Origin: Erwinia sp. E_sp_B01_1
GTDB taxonomy: Bacteria > Pseudomonadota > Gammaproteobacteria > Enterobacterales > Enterobacteriaceae
Reading direction: 5' to 3'
Assembly: GCF_036865545.1 (NCBI RefSeq)
Contig: NZ_CP142208.1
Span: forward strand, 3,410,001 to 3,474,000
Length of the DNA: 64,000 nt
The notes beneath the pieces are model-generated. The model saw only the letters and a program-made list of their open reading frames with translations. It searched no databases and was not told the DNA's origin. A program made the position numbers and the translations under genes. Shown here one piece after another: positions 8,929 through 16,990 of this stretch. Numbering within the stretch: the first letter of the stretch is position 1; each line of letters begins with the position of its first letter.

Positions 8929-11900
8929 CAATACACCTCCGCAGTGTCTGCATTGTCGGCTGAGGTCAGGTCAGAAGACGCAACGCTGGTACTGAAGATG
9001 GTTTCCGGTAGCCGGAAATTACGCAGCTTCAGCAGCACAAGAGGCCCCTCTCCCGCTTCGGTACGCAGGGTATAGTTCAGTGCACGACCATCCTGTGCCT
9101 TCCAGCTCAGGCTGTAGCTGCTGCCCACGCCCGGATAGGCTTTCACCGTAGCTTTATCGAGCAGGCGTATCAGACCCCAGCTACCCGGAATATCCGCATA
9201 CTGACGGGTGCCGGCCTGGGTGCTTATCCAGCTCAGGTTCGCACCCGGGGCTTCGGTATCGGCAGGCCAGGTGAAGCGTTTCCATGCCGGTAGCTGGTTG
9301 ACGTAGGTCAGCTTCTGGCTATCGATAATCATGTCGGTCTGCATCACGCCGTCGGCGGTACCCGGACGCAGCTCGAAGCTGATGCCCGCATTGCCTTCGG
9401 TAAAGGCCACATCCGAAATGAGGCTCAGACTATTGATGGCATTGAGGAACGCCGGGTTAAAAACCAGTCCCTGTGAGTTAATGCTGTCCGGCACCCAGTG
9501 ATTGCCTTCCTTGTGCAGAACCCCTTTCAGGCGGGTCTGCAGGAACTGCGAAATACGCCCGGAATCGGCATTAAGGTATTTGGCAAGCAACGGCAGGGAC
9601 ACATCACTGTTGGAGTTGTTAAACGGATAACGACCGCCAAAGGCGGAGTTCCACTCAGCAACCACGGCCTGTTGCCACTGGGTATTGAAGCTCTCGGCTG
9701 CCGGTGTCAGCACCTGTTGCCAGGCCTGTTCCATCGGCTGAACAAACACCGTCCGGCCAAAACCACTCCACTCCTGACCAAGGCCGGCGGCCATCAGGCT
9801 GCCGTAATCGCGGGTTTCTGTCAGGTCCACGGCTTTGCCCTGGAATACCGTCTGGGCGATGGTCTGGGTCATCGCCTGCGGGTCGGCGGCGTTGGTCACC
9901 TGCTGCAGACGCAGACGGACCTGGGTCACCCGGGTCAGATATGACTGCAGGCTCTGGGCCTGTGTCCCGGTACGGTTTATGTGCATCAGTGCCAGCACCG
10001 GACCAAAGGTCGCATCCAGCGGACCGTGAACGCCGGCACTCTGGTCAATGGCATCTTTGTTGTCACCACCGAGCAGATTTTTCGCCGATTTCACCAGAGA
10101 GTCAGAGATTGCCTCGCCAGTCTGGCCGGTACGCCCCTGCACGTTAAGCGTATTCATCAGCGCCACCAGGGGCGACTGGCGCACATCGGCCATCAAGGTC
10201 AACTGGTCAATGGAATCGGACAGGGTAGCTGCACGATTCCAGCGCAGACTGTTGAGAAATTCCAGCCACGCCCCACCAAAGTCAGCGAAGTAACGCTCCG
10301 TCAGCCGCTTTTTCAGCGCTTCCGGTGAGGTGTCATCCTGTGGCTGCGTCTGACGCTTGCTGTCCGTCAGCACCCAGTCGAGCTCATCGCGACGCTCTTT
10401 CACCACTTTCTCAATCGCGGGCTGTATCGACTGTTCCCAGGCCTGGCGGGTGAACATCCCCGGCACGATTTCGGTGGTGGTGAACAGGCGGGAAGCATCG
10501 GTATCCCCGGTCATGTCTTCCAGGCGCATATCGACATACAGATGGGCCACCTGAGAGAGCATCTTCTGGTACAGAGTGGATTCACTGTTGCGCATCCCCA
10601 TCAGTCGGACCAGCAGTGAGCGGGACTGGCTGACCATATTCTCATCGTCTGGCAGACACCACTGCGGATGAGTGGTCAGGCTGGCGGCATAAAAATCAAG
10701 CAGTGACGGGGCTATACCCTGCCACTCAGCGTCTTTAATCCCGTCACGTTTCGACCAGTCCTTTATCAGTGCGGTACTGAACCAGGCCGCGTCCATATGC
10801 CCGGGACGGGCCAGCATCAGGTAGAGCTTCAGCTGGCCATAGGTGGCTTTGGCCATCTGTTCACGCAGCGGGCTACCCGGCGGCAGGGCATTAAAGGTAT
10901 TCAGTTGGCGCTGTAAATGACCGGCTGCCGCATCACGCAGCAGAGGCAATGCACTGTCCTGGTAACGAGGCCAGAGAGCCACCAGCAGGGCGTTATTCTG
11001 GCTCAGCCCGGCGCGCTCATACCACGGCACACCATGTTCAGAGCGGTACTGCAGACGGGCCAGGGTTTTCTGCAGTTCTGACAACGCATGCAGGCGTGCA
11101 GCCAGTGGCTGGTTTTGCCGGGTGGCAAGTCGGGCCTGCGCATTGGCACTGTCAATCTGGCTGCGGTTAGTGACATACGCCACTCCCATCCAGACCGCCC
11201 ACGCCACCATCAGCAGTGCGGCAACGGAGGCGAACATTTTGCCCCACGGAAGGCCCGGTTTATGCGGGCGCAGTGCCGCAGGCAGGGAGCGTACAGAATC
11301 GGGTAACACCTCCCAGCGCCGGTCCATGCCCCAGTGATGCTGAACGCTGCGCTCCGTACCCGCCGATGGCTGGCTGAACACCACGCCCGCCAGCGGCAGC
11401 GGGCGGTAGGGATTGAGCATCACCGACAGCGGCTCTGCCACGCTTTGCGGCTCACGGATAAGCTGGTCAGCCAGGGCCAGCAGAAAATTGTGTTTTATGT
11501 CATCACAGGTTTGCAGTACCCCCTGTGTGATCAGCGAAGGCGTCAGGGCTGCCAGCTGTTCTGTCAGCTGTTCAGCACGGCATTTTGCCGGCAGCAGACA
11601 GCCTGTTGCCCGGACAGCGCGAGCTTCCGGTTTACCGGCACGAAGGTGCAGGGACCAGACGTAGAGTGGCAGTTTCCAGCCCAGCGACGACATACGGCCG
11701 CTGATGGCATGCGCGAGTGCGTCCATTGTGCTGGAAGATGGAACAGGCAGCGGCTCAGACAAACCCGGAGCAGAAAGCTGGTCGAAGGCTGAGGTCACCC
11801 AAACCATACCGTCCACGGGACGGCGGCGCAGTTTGCGCAGCGCCGTTAGCCAGGCATTGTCTGTGGTCGAATTAAGGTCGCCGCCCCACAACAACAACGT

Positions 11901-12344
11901 TCCCTGGTCTTCCTGCCAGAACTGCCCGGTCAGGCCAGGGGTCAGTTGTTCAACCTCCGCAACCGTCCCGGTGACCAGCAGGATACGGACATTGCGGCCC
12001 CAGCGGCGACCGTACAGATTACGCATCGCTTCACGAATAGAGGTGACGGTGACATTGCGGGGGGCGGTCTGTTTGACGCGGCCTTCATCGGCAGGCAGGA
12101 CATTCGTTCTCCTGGACTGGAAACGATGCCAGCCCTGCCTGATGGCAAGGCTAATTGTTTTGCCATGACGAAACATCAGTAACAGGAATAAAGCACCGGC
12201 AAACGCCAGGCTTTTCGTGAGCGTAGTGTGCAGCCCAATCTGATCGCCAAAATGCCAGATTAACCAGGCAATCCCCCCTGCTATGAGGGCAGAGAACCCC
12301 AGCCGCCCCCACCTTCCACGCCATGACAAATTACCTGTTGTCAT
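8928..12344 (-). CDS. tssM: T6SS membrane-complex protein TssM (IcmF)
   Basis: From ATG 12344, with AGGGAA 9 bases upstream, the protein has about 1138 residues. Two N-terminal transmembrane spans (about residues 12-58) precede a cytoplasmic domain; a third span (VAALLMVAWAVWMGVAYV, near 380-400) leads into the large periplasmic IcmF domain, which ends in the TssJ-binding beta domain. The cytoplasmic region has VRILLVTGTVAEVEQL where many TssM proteins have a Walker A loop. The P-loop is absent here, as in several enterobacterial TssM proteins. TssM spans the inner membrane, pairs with TssL and reaches TssJ. The start overlaps the upstream 384-residue gene by 14 bases. A truncated paralogue lies at 20871-21614, and part of the 5' region is almost identical in DNA sequence between the two. 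Confidence 0.95.
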   Translation of the reverse strand: MTTGNLSWRGRWGRLGFSALIAGGIAWLIWHFGDQIGLHTTLTKSLAFAGALFLLLMFRHGKTISLAIRQGWHRFQSRRTNVLPADEGRVKQTAPRNVTVTSIREAMRNLYGRRWGRNVRILLVTGTVAEVEQLTPGLTGQFWQEDQGTLLLWGGDLNSTTDNAWLTALRKLRRRPVDGMVWVTSAFDQLSAPGLSEPLPVPSSSTMDALAHAISGRMSSLGWKLPLYVWSLHLRAGKPEARAVRATGCLLPAKCRAEQLTEQLAALTPSLITQGVLQTCDDIKHNFLLALADQLIREPQSVAEPLSVMLNPYRPLPLAGVVFSQPSAGTERSVQHHWGMDRRWEVLPDSVRSLPAALRPHKPGLPWGKMFASVAALLMVAWAVWMGVAYVTNRSQIDSANAQARLATRQNQPLAARLHALSELQKTLARLQYRSEHGVPWYERAGLSQNNALLVALWPRYQDSALPLLRDAAAGHLQRQLNTFNALPPGSPLREQMAKATYGQLKLYLMLARPGHMDAAWFSTALIKDWSKRDGIKDAEWQGIAPSLLDFYAASLTTHPQWCLPDDENMVSQSRSLLVRLMGMRNSESTLYQKMLSQVAHLYVDMRLEDMTGDTDASRLFTTTEIVPGMFTRQAWEQSIQPAIEKVVKERRDELDWVLTDSKRQTQPQDDTSPEALKKRLTERYFADFGGAWLEFLNSLRWNRAATLSDSIDQLTLMADVRQSPLVALMNTLNVQGRTGQTGEAISDSLVKSAKNLLGGDNKDAIDQSAGVHGPLDATFGPVLALMHINRTGTQAQSLQSYLTRVTQVRLRLQQVTNAADPQAMTQTIAQTVFQGKAVDLTETRDYGSLMAAGLGQEWSGFGRTVFVQPMEQAWQQVLTPAAESFNTQWQQAVVAEWNSAFGGRYPFNNSNSDVSLPLLAKYLNADSGRISQFLQTRLKGVLHKEGNHWVPDSINSQGLVFNPAFLNAINSLSLISDVAFTEGNAGISFELRPGTADGVMQTDMIIDSQKLTYVNQLPAWKRFTWPADTEAPGANLSWISTQAGTRQYADIPGSWGLIRLLDKATVKAYPGVGSSYSLSWKAQDGRALNYTLRTEAGEGPLVLLKLRNFRLPETIFSTSVASSDLTSADNADTAEVY

Positions 12345-13485
12345 TATTTCTGTTCCCTGTTTGCACTGTATTAATAAATTTCTGCTCGCCATCTGTAGAA
12401 AGCATCAGACAGTCTGCTTTTTGTATATTCACGATATCGCTGGCTACTGCGGCCATTATCCATGGAGAGAAGGGGCCACTGAGCCCGGCATATTTTTCCA
12501 GCCAGTGGAGCTGTTCAGGTTTCCAGTGCCCTGTGTATACGGCAGCTGCTTCAAGCAGGTCAGCAAATGAATCGCCCCAGGCAGCCTGATCGCCTATGAT
12601 ATTTTCTGTGGAACAGGCCTGAGTTTGCGTTGAGAAAAACGTATCCAGTGATTTATTGATATCACCCATATCTAACGACATTGGCCGTAGCAGGCAGGCA
12701 TCATGTGTAAGTTGATATTTTGTGGCGACATCATCTGATGTCAGCAACAAAGAGGCCAGAGCGTCGCTATAACACCCTTTCCCTTGGGTCTGATGCACCA
12801 GAATAAAACCCACATCCAGCGTTGGCGATTTGATTCGTTCTTCCAGCCAGATAAAGTTCTTCGCGGTCTGTATATTCAAAACAGGGACTGGCCGAAAAGG
12901 AACAGTGTCCTGCCAGACCTTTGCAAATTCGTCCTGAAGTATCAGAGGATCTTCCTGCCAATCCGTCAGCAAAGTGGCACTAAGGGGTAAGTCTGATGGA
13001 ACCCAGACCAGGGCATCACTGACACATTCAAGTAGTTGTGAAAAACAGTTTTCTGGAGTTGAGTGATCAAAATACTGCGTCAATGTTGTGCGCTGCATCT
13101 GCTCAGTTGAGGCCTGCAAAAAACGAAATGGCGTCAGGGCTTCCGGAAAAATGACACTGCTATGGAGCACTGCAATGTTTCTGCCGGCCCATTCAGTCCA
13201 TTGTTGCTGGGCGTAATCAGCCTCATTAGCCTCGAACTCGTGCTTATCAAATGCACTATTGAAGAGCCAACCCCGCAGGCACAGGAAGAAAAACCAGATA
13301 ACTATGGGGCTTGCTGTGACGACCCAAATATTAAATGCCTGTAAAGGCCCTGAAAGCTTATTAGCATGCAGGACGAACAGCACCACACTCCCTACAACTG
13401 CGACAACTCCCAACATAAGCCAAAGAACAAAAGAAGGCTCTTCAGGCTTCTTGGATACCGTTGATTTCTCACGCTCCCAGCTCAT
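12331..13485 (-). CDS. T6SS-associated two-span membrane protein, copy next to full-length tssM
   Basis: A 384-residue protein starting MSWEREKSTVSKKPEEPS. Two hydrophobic spans follow (about residues 20-40 and 52-70: WLMLGVVAVVGSVVLFVL and FNIWVVTASPIVIWFFFLCL), then a soluble domain of about 300 residues, predicted cytoplasmic. I cannot name the family. It lies between a PAAR gene and tssM and is repeated in the same position at 21601-22758, so it belongs to the PAAR-tssM module of this T6SS type. The shared C-terminal block HWLEKYAGLSGPFSPWIMAA is nearly invariant between copies. It lies 3 bases after the PAAR gene and overlaps tssM, which indicates co-translation. A role in loading PAAR or VgrG at the membrane complex is a guess from position. 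Confidence 0.75.
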   Translation of the reverse strand: MSWEREKSTVSKKPEEPSFVLWLMLGVVAVVGSVVLFVLHANKLSGPLQAFNIWVVTASPIVIWFFFLCLRGWLFNSAFDKHEFEANEADYAQQQWTEWAGRNIAVLHSSVIFPEALTPFRFLQASTEQMQRTTLTQYFDHSTPENCFSQLLECVSDALVWVPSDLPLSATLLTDWQEDPLILQDEFAKVWQDTVPFRPVPVLNIQTAKNFIWLEERIKSPTLDVGFILVHQTQGKGCYSDALASLLLTSDDVATKYQLTHDACLLRPMSLDMGDINKSLDTFFSTQTQACSTENIIGDQAAWGDSFADLLEAAAVYTGHWKPEQLHWLEKYAGLSGPFSPWIMAAVASDIVNIQKADCLMLSTDGEQKFINTVQTGNRNNDNR

Positions 13486-13488
13486 TAA

Positions 13489-13755
13489 TTATCCTATTAC
13501 ACAATCCGGTGCGCTGGATATCAGCTGACAACCACATTCACAGCGGCAACCATCCACAGCAATCACTTTACCGTCTGAGGACCATTCAGGCGAACCTTCA
13601 ATAATGGCATTAACACCATGACCTTCTTTCGGACAGCTAACTTTATCTCCGATCAGAGCAACCTTTTTGCCATTAACAATCATGGTCGAGGATGCAGAAA
13701 GCACCTGTCCCCCATGTGTAGTTTTATCACCGAGCAATACGAATCCTTTAGACAT
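13489..13755 (-). CDS. PAAR-domain spike-tip protein, second cassette
   Basis: An 88-residue protein consisting of a single PAAR domain (MSKGFVLLGDKTTHGGQVL; NGKKVALIGDKVSCPKEGHG). Its C-terminus is cysteine-rich (CRCECGC), consistent with the zinc-holding tip of the cone. PAAR proteins cap the VgrG trimer and sharpen the T6SS spike; this one has no toxin extension. It is nearly the same as the PAAR protein at 22762-23028. It follows the SUMF1 lipoprotein gene and directly precedes the 384-residue membrane protein. Confidence 0.92.
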   Translation of the reverse strand: MSKGFVLLGDKTTHGGQVLSASSTMIVNGKKVALIGDKVSCPKEGHGVNAIIEGSPEWSSDGKVIAVDGCRCECGCQLISSAPDCVIG

Positions 13756-13809
13756 ATACTGTTCTCGTTAAAAATATTTTTTGATATACGGTGCAACAAC
13801 CAAAATATA

Positions 13810-14703
13810 TTACTTGTTCATAACACAACGAAAAACATACTGCGGACCCACACCGTATTTTTCATAATCATCATTAGCATTGATTTTTGGAATGGGTAAT
13901 TTCGATTGTCTGAACATAGTTAATGAATATTGGGGGTTACTTCCAACAGCTCCTCTCAGCACTTTTTTTGTCCCAGTCTCCGGTCCTTGCGGATCCTTCT
14001 CAGAAGAATGTTCATAGTAATCAGCCGAATACCAATCATTAGTCCACTCTGAGCCACTTAGCCCCATATCATAAAGACCAAGAGGATTTGGTGGAAATTT
14101 ACCTATGGGGTAAAATGGAAAACCAAACCCATCAGTAAACTTATCTAGCTCATCATCGCTTGGTATATTTTTACCTTTCTCAAACTTACCATTATTGGTT
14201 GCAAACGGCAGATATTGGCCTCGAGATCTCGCGGCATACTCCCATTGAGCTTCCGTAGGTAAATCAATATTCTTACCTGACGTATGGCCTAACCATTGGC
14301 AATAATCTTTGGCCTGTTGCCAAGTGACACTGGCAGAATAATCACCTCCAGCTAAAGAGGGATAATCCTTAACAAAAATGTTAACTGGTGGTTTTTCTTT
14401 CCCAGTCGCATTCAAATAGACAAGATAATTAGCATTCGTGACCTTGAATTTTGAAATTGAAAAGTCACCTAAAACAACCTTATGTAATTTTTTATCATCT
14501 TGGTTAATGCTAAATGGAAGTTTCTCACCTACCAATGGGCCAAAATCCCCCATTAAGAATTCCCCACCTTGCACAGGAACCATATTTGATATGGACTCAT
14601 CAACAAGAGTTTTTGCAAGCTGTTCATTCGCGGATGAAATTTTCTGGTCACAACCTATCAGTAAGAATGGAGCGGTGGAGATAATAATAAATATTTTATT
14701 CAT
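13810..14703 (-). CDS. SUMF1/formylglycine-generating-enzyme-fold lipoprotein, candidate immunity protein
   Basis: From ATG 14703 the protein has 297 residues. A signal peptide ends in the lipobox FLLIGC, so it should be a periplasmic lipoprotein. The mature part has the FGE-sulfatase fold signature: VQGGEFLMGDFG, VTWQQAKDYCQWL, LPTEAQWEYAARS, GLYDMGLSGSEWTNDWY and a final FRCVMNK. Members of this fold act as sulfatase-activating or non-haem iron enzymes, or as binding proteins. The gene lies 19 bases after the two-frame effector gene and before a PAAR gene, which is the usual place of an immunity gene. The immunity role is inferred from position and lipoprotein sorting. An alternative start is the TTG at 14715. 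Confidence 0.72.
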   Translation of the reverse strand: MNKIFIIISTAPFLLIGCDQKISSANEQLAKTLVDESISNMVPVQGGEFLMGDFGPLVGEKLPFSINQDDKKLHKVVLGDFSISKFKVTNANYLVYLNATGKEKPPVNIFVKDYPSLAGGDYSASVTWQQAKDYCQWLGHTSGKNIDLPTEAQWEYAARSRGQYLPFATNNGKFEKGKNIPSDDELDKFTDGFGFPFYPIGKFPPNPLGLYDMGLSGSEWTNDWYSADYYEHSSEKDPQGPETGTKKVLRGAVGSNPQYSLTMFRQSKLPIPKINANDDYEKYGVGPQYVFRCVMNK

Positions 14704-14722
14704 TTTAACACTCAATTATTAA

Positions 14723-16258
14723 TCAAGCCGTCATTGTGTTTGTTGGGTGTTGCTCATCAACCATAGCGAGGTACTGAGCCATTTGATGGTCAGATATTGA
14801 GACAAAGGGATCATCAGGATCGACAGAGAGGGGTAAGTTATCATGCAACAATGTAAGTTTTTCCCCATAATTGGTAAAAAAGGGAAACTCATGCTCACCT
14901 AAAGAAAGAAACTTAATGACTCTCTGTTCATTAAGCTGTTCATTTCCTTTCTTGCCACCAGGTAATGAACTTAAATGCTGCATCACATTTCGATAATCAG
15001 CCTGGCTTTGTATCCACTTCATTGCCATAAATACAGCTTGTTTTCGCTTTTTTAAAGGGCCAATCTTCCAGCTATTTATCGAGAAAAAATCATTATTTTG
15101 ATTTCTTGGATCTGCCCAATCAACCCAAGTATTATCAATAAGCATTGCAATTAATGCCCCTTTTGTTTCAGGAGGTGTATATTTGAGTTGATCAGGATTG
15201 CTCAAAATACTATTCATTAATTTTACTCGTGAATTTTCATTCAGAAGTTCTTGTTTAAGTGCATTTAATACATCAAGCGTTTCGGCATACATCGCATCTA
15301 CGGCCTGTACACCTTGAGCAGCCATGATCAAAGGTATCGCACACAAAGAACGAAAAGAGTCTCCAGCCATCATTTGTTCAAGCTTCTGATAGTCCACATT
15401 TCTGAGCATATACATAAAACTCTTCATAAATGCAGAAAATGAATTACCGTCAACTTCAAAGCCTAAAGACCCCTTGGCACCAACACCCCAGCAAAGTGCT
15501 GCCTTACAATAAATTCTGAAGCGACTGTTAATATACGTCACGTAAAAAACTGCGGATCCGCCAGCCCCAGCCTGAGCAGTTACACCAAGAGACAGTTTGG
15601 CAATCGCTGTGAATTTTTTCTCTTTAGCAACAATTTTCTTGTTACTATCGTGGGCAATTTGCTTGTCGTCATCAGGATGCGGATCAAACCATTCAATAGC
15701 ACCGCTGACATTGCCACCCGCCTGAACGCCAGCAAAAGCGCCAATTTCTCCACCAGCCCGGACATCCGGCAGCGGAATCGTCAAATTAATCTTCCTCTGA
15801 CCTGGAGGTGGCGGAGGTGCAAGTTTCGCAGGCCTTCCCTTAATCCCATAGCCCTTTGCCATTTCTCCACTAAAATCAGCTTCCACACCCAGCTCAATCC
15901 CCAGGCTTGCCCCGACATTACCGGATAACACCGCATTTATCGTGTAGCGGATAGCACCCATGTTACAGACATCACCCGCTAACCCCGCAGATGCTTTGGC
16001 AGGAAACAACAATGCAATACCAAGTCGATCGGGAATAAATAGTTCAGTCGATGCTTTCGCCTCACCCAGTGCAAAACTTGAGTGGCCTTCCATCTTCGCG
16101 GAGGCTTTCTTTTCTAAAGGGTTAAATTCAGCAGACAGCCCGGCCCCCTGGCTATAGCGCATCAGCTGTGCCTGTGCGCTGATGTCGACGTACTGATGAT
16201 AAGTAGACTCATCGTCAGGCTTATCATTTTCTTTGGGCCAGGTAAGCCCTTTATTCAT
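14723..16258 (-). CDS. C-terminal part of a split candidate T6SS effector
   Basis: From ATG 16258 this frame gives 511 residues, but it is open upstream to the A8 tract, where it meets the frame of the preceding gene. It begins with a region poor in motifs, then a Gly/Ala-rich stretch (about residues 70-270) with repeated short hydrophobic pieces (ASAGLAGDVCN, GNVGASLGIELGVEADFSG, GAFAGVQAGGNVSGAIEW, GVTAQAGAGGSAVFYVTY, CWGVGAKGSLGF) and a poly-proline linker. The C-terminal half is helical. The Gly/Ala beta-type blocks resemble parts of large membrane-acting T6SS toxins, but I cannot assign a family. No ribosome site of note precedes ATG 16258 (GGGCG only), which argues that it is not translated alone. 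It lies between vgrG and the SUMF1 lipoprotein gene. Confidence 0.6.
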   Translation of the reverse strand: MNKGLTWPKENDKPDDESTYHQYVDISAQAQLMRYSQGAGLSAEFNPLEKKASAKMEGHSSFALGEAKASTELFIPDRLGIALLFPAKASAGLAGDVCNMGAIRYTINAVLSGNVGASLGIELGVEADFSGEMAKGYGIKGRPAKLAPPPPPGQRKINLTIPLPDVRAGGEIGAFAGVQAGGNVSGAIEWFDPHPDDDKQIAHDSNKKIVAKEKKFTAIAKLSLGVTAQAGAGGSAVFYVTYINSRFRIYCKAALCWGVGAKGSLGFEVDGNSFSAFMKSFMYMLRNVDYQKLEQMMAGDSFRSLCAIPLIMAAQGVQAVDAMYAETLDVLNALKQELLNENSRVKLMNSILSNPDQLKYTPPETKGALIAMLIDNTWVDWADPRNQNNDFFSINSWKIGPLKKRKQAVFMAMKWIQSQADYRNVMQHLSSLPGGKKGNEQLNEQRVIKFLSLGEHEFPFFTNYGEKLTLLHDNLPLSVDPDDPFVSISDHQMAQYLAMVDEQHPTNTMTA

Positions 16259-16350
16259 TTTTTTCGCCCAGTCAGTAAGAACAACATTACTGTCTTCTAA
16301 TAATTCATCTTCAAACTTAAGGCTGGCTGACGCTTCTTTTAATTGTTTTA

Positions 16351-16974
16351 TTAACTCTTCGGCATCAACCTTTCCCGATCGAACTTTTTTTTCGTTTCAT
16401 TCCCATTAGCATCAACATCCGTAACTTCTTTATCTGTATATTTAATGAAGCTGGCCTCACCGCTTTCCTTATCTACCTCACTAAGTTTGTACTTCCGCCA
16501 GTGGCTGCGAATTTTGTCGGAGCGGACATAAGTACTCTTAAACCCGGCAGTCTTCTGGAGAGGAATCAACTCCATAAGGCCTATCGCGGAGCCCTTGGAG
16601 TTCTCATCAAGCAGTTCCCCCTCGGGAATCTTTGCAGTAAGTGTTTTAAGTTCTGCCTTTAATTGTTTATTAGCATCATTGAGTTGTTGATAGGTACTCT
16701 GAAGTTTGCTGTCATAAACACGTTGTGGTTGCTTACCTGCCTGAGTCAACATTTCGAAATTGAGTTCATCCAGAGCAATCTGCGCTTTCTTCTGATTTTC
16801 CAGTAACGCTGTCATTTTCAGCTGTTCCTGTATGAGTAAACGGTTATCTTTTGCATCAACGCAAAGTAACGTTGCACTGCCCGGGTGAAAATAAACCTGA
16901 GGGCCATGCTCTCCGTTGACGACAGTGTTTTTACTCACATTATCCAGACTACTTTGCTGTGTACCTTTAGTCAT
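16351..16974 (-). CDS. N-terminal part of a split candidate T6SS effector
   Basis: A 207-residue frame with ATG at 16974 behind AGGGAG (8 bases), 16 bases after the vgrG stop. It begins MTKGTQQSSLDNVSKNTVVN, has a predicted coiled coil (about residues 45-120, QLNDANKQLKAELKTLTAKI) and ends abruptly after an A8 tract in KKKFDRERLMPKS. Shifting one base back at the tract continues through KVRSGKVDAEELIKQLKEAS without a stop into the next frame, giving one protein of about 750 residues. Position right after vgrG suggests a VgrG-delivered cargo effector. No known toxin domain is recognised. Confidence 0.6.
   Translation of the reverse strand: MTKGTQQSSLDNVSKNTVVNGEHGPQVYFHPGSATLLCVDAKDNRLLIQEQLKMTALLENQKKAQIALDELNFEMLTQAGKQPQRVYDSKLQSTYQQLNDANKQLKAELKTLTAKIPEGELLDENSKGSAIGLMELIPLQKTAGFKSTYVRSDKIRSHWRKYKLSEVDKESGEASFIKYTDKEVTDVDANGNETKKKFDRERLMPKS
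16385..16392 (-). other. A8 tract and dnaX-type slippery heptamer joining the two effector frames
   Basis: On the minus strand the message reads ACG AAA AAA AAG TTC. In the first frame this contains A AAA AAG, the same heptamer that causes -1 frameshifting in E. coli dnaX. A -1 shift moves ribosomes into the frame of the 511-residue part. A short purine run (GGGAATGA) lies about ten bases upstream, a weak candidate for the stimulating Shine-Dalgarno-like element. A one-base homopolymer deletion would give the same picture. Confidence 0.55.
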
Positions 16975-16990
16975 TATCTAACTCCCTGAA

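Noticed and set aside
9000..12344. Walker A ATPase site in TssM
   Set aside because: The expected GxxxxGK[ST] loop is absent; the corresponding segment reads VTGTVAEVEQL.
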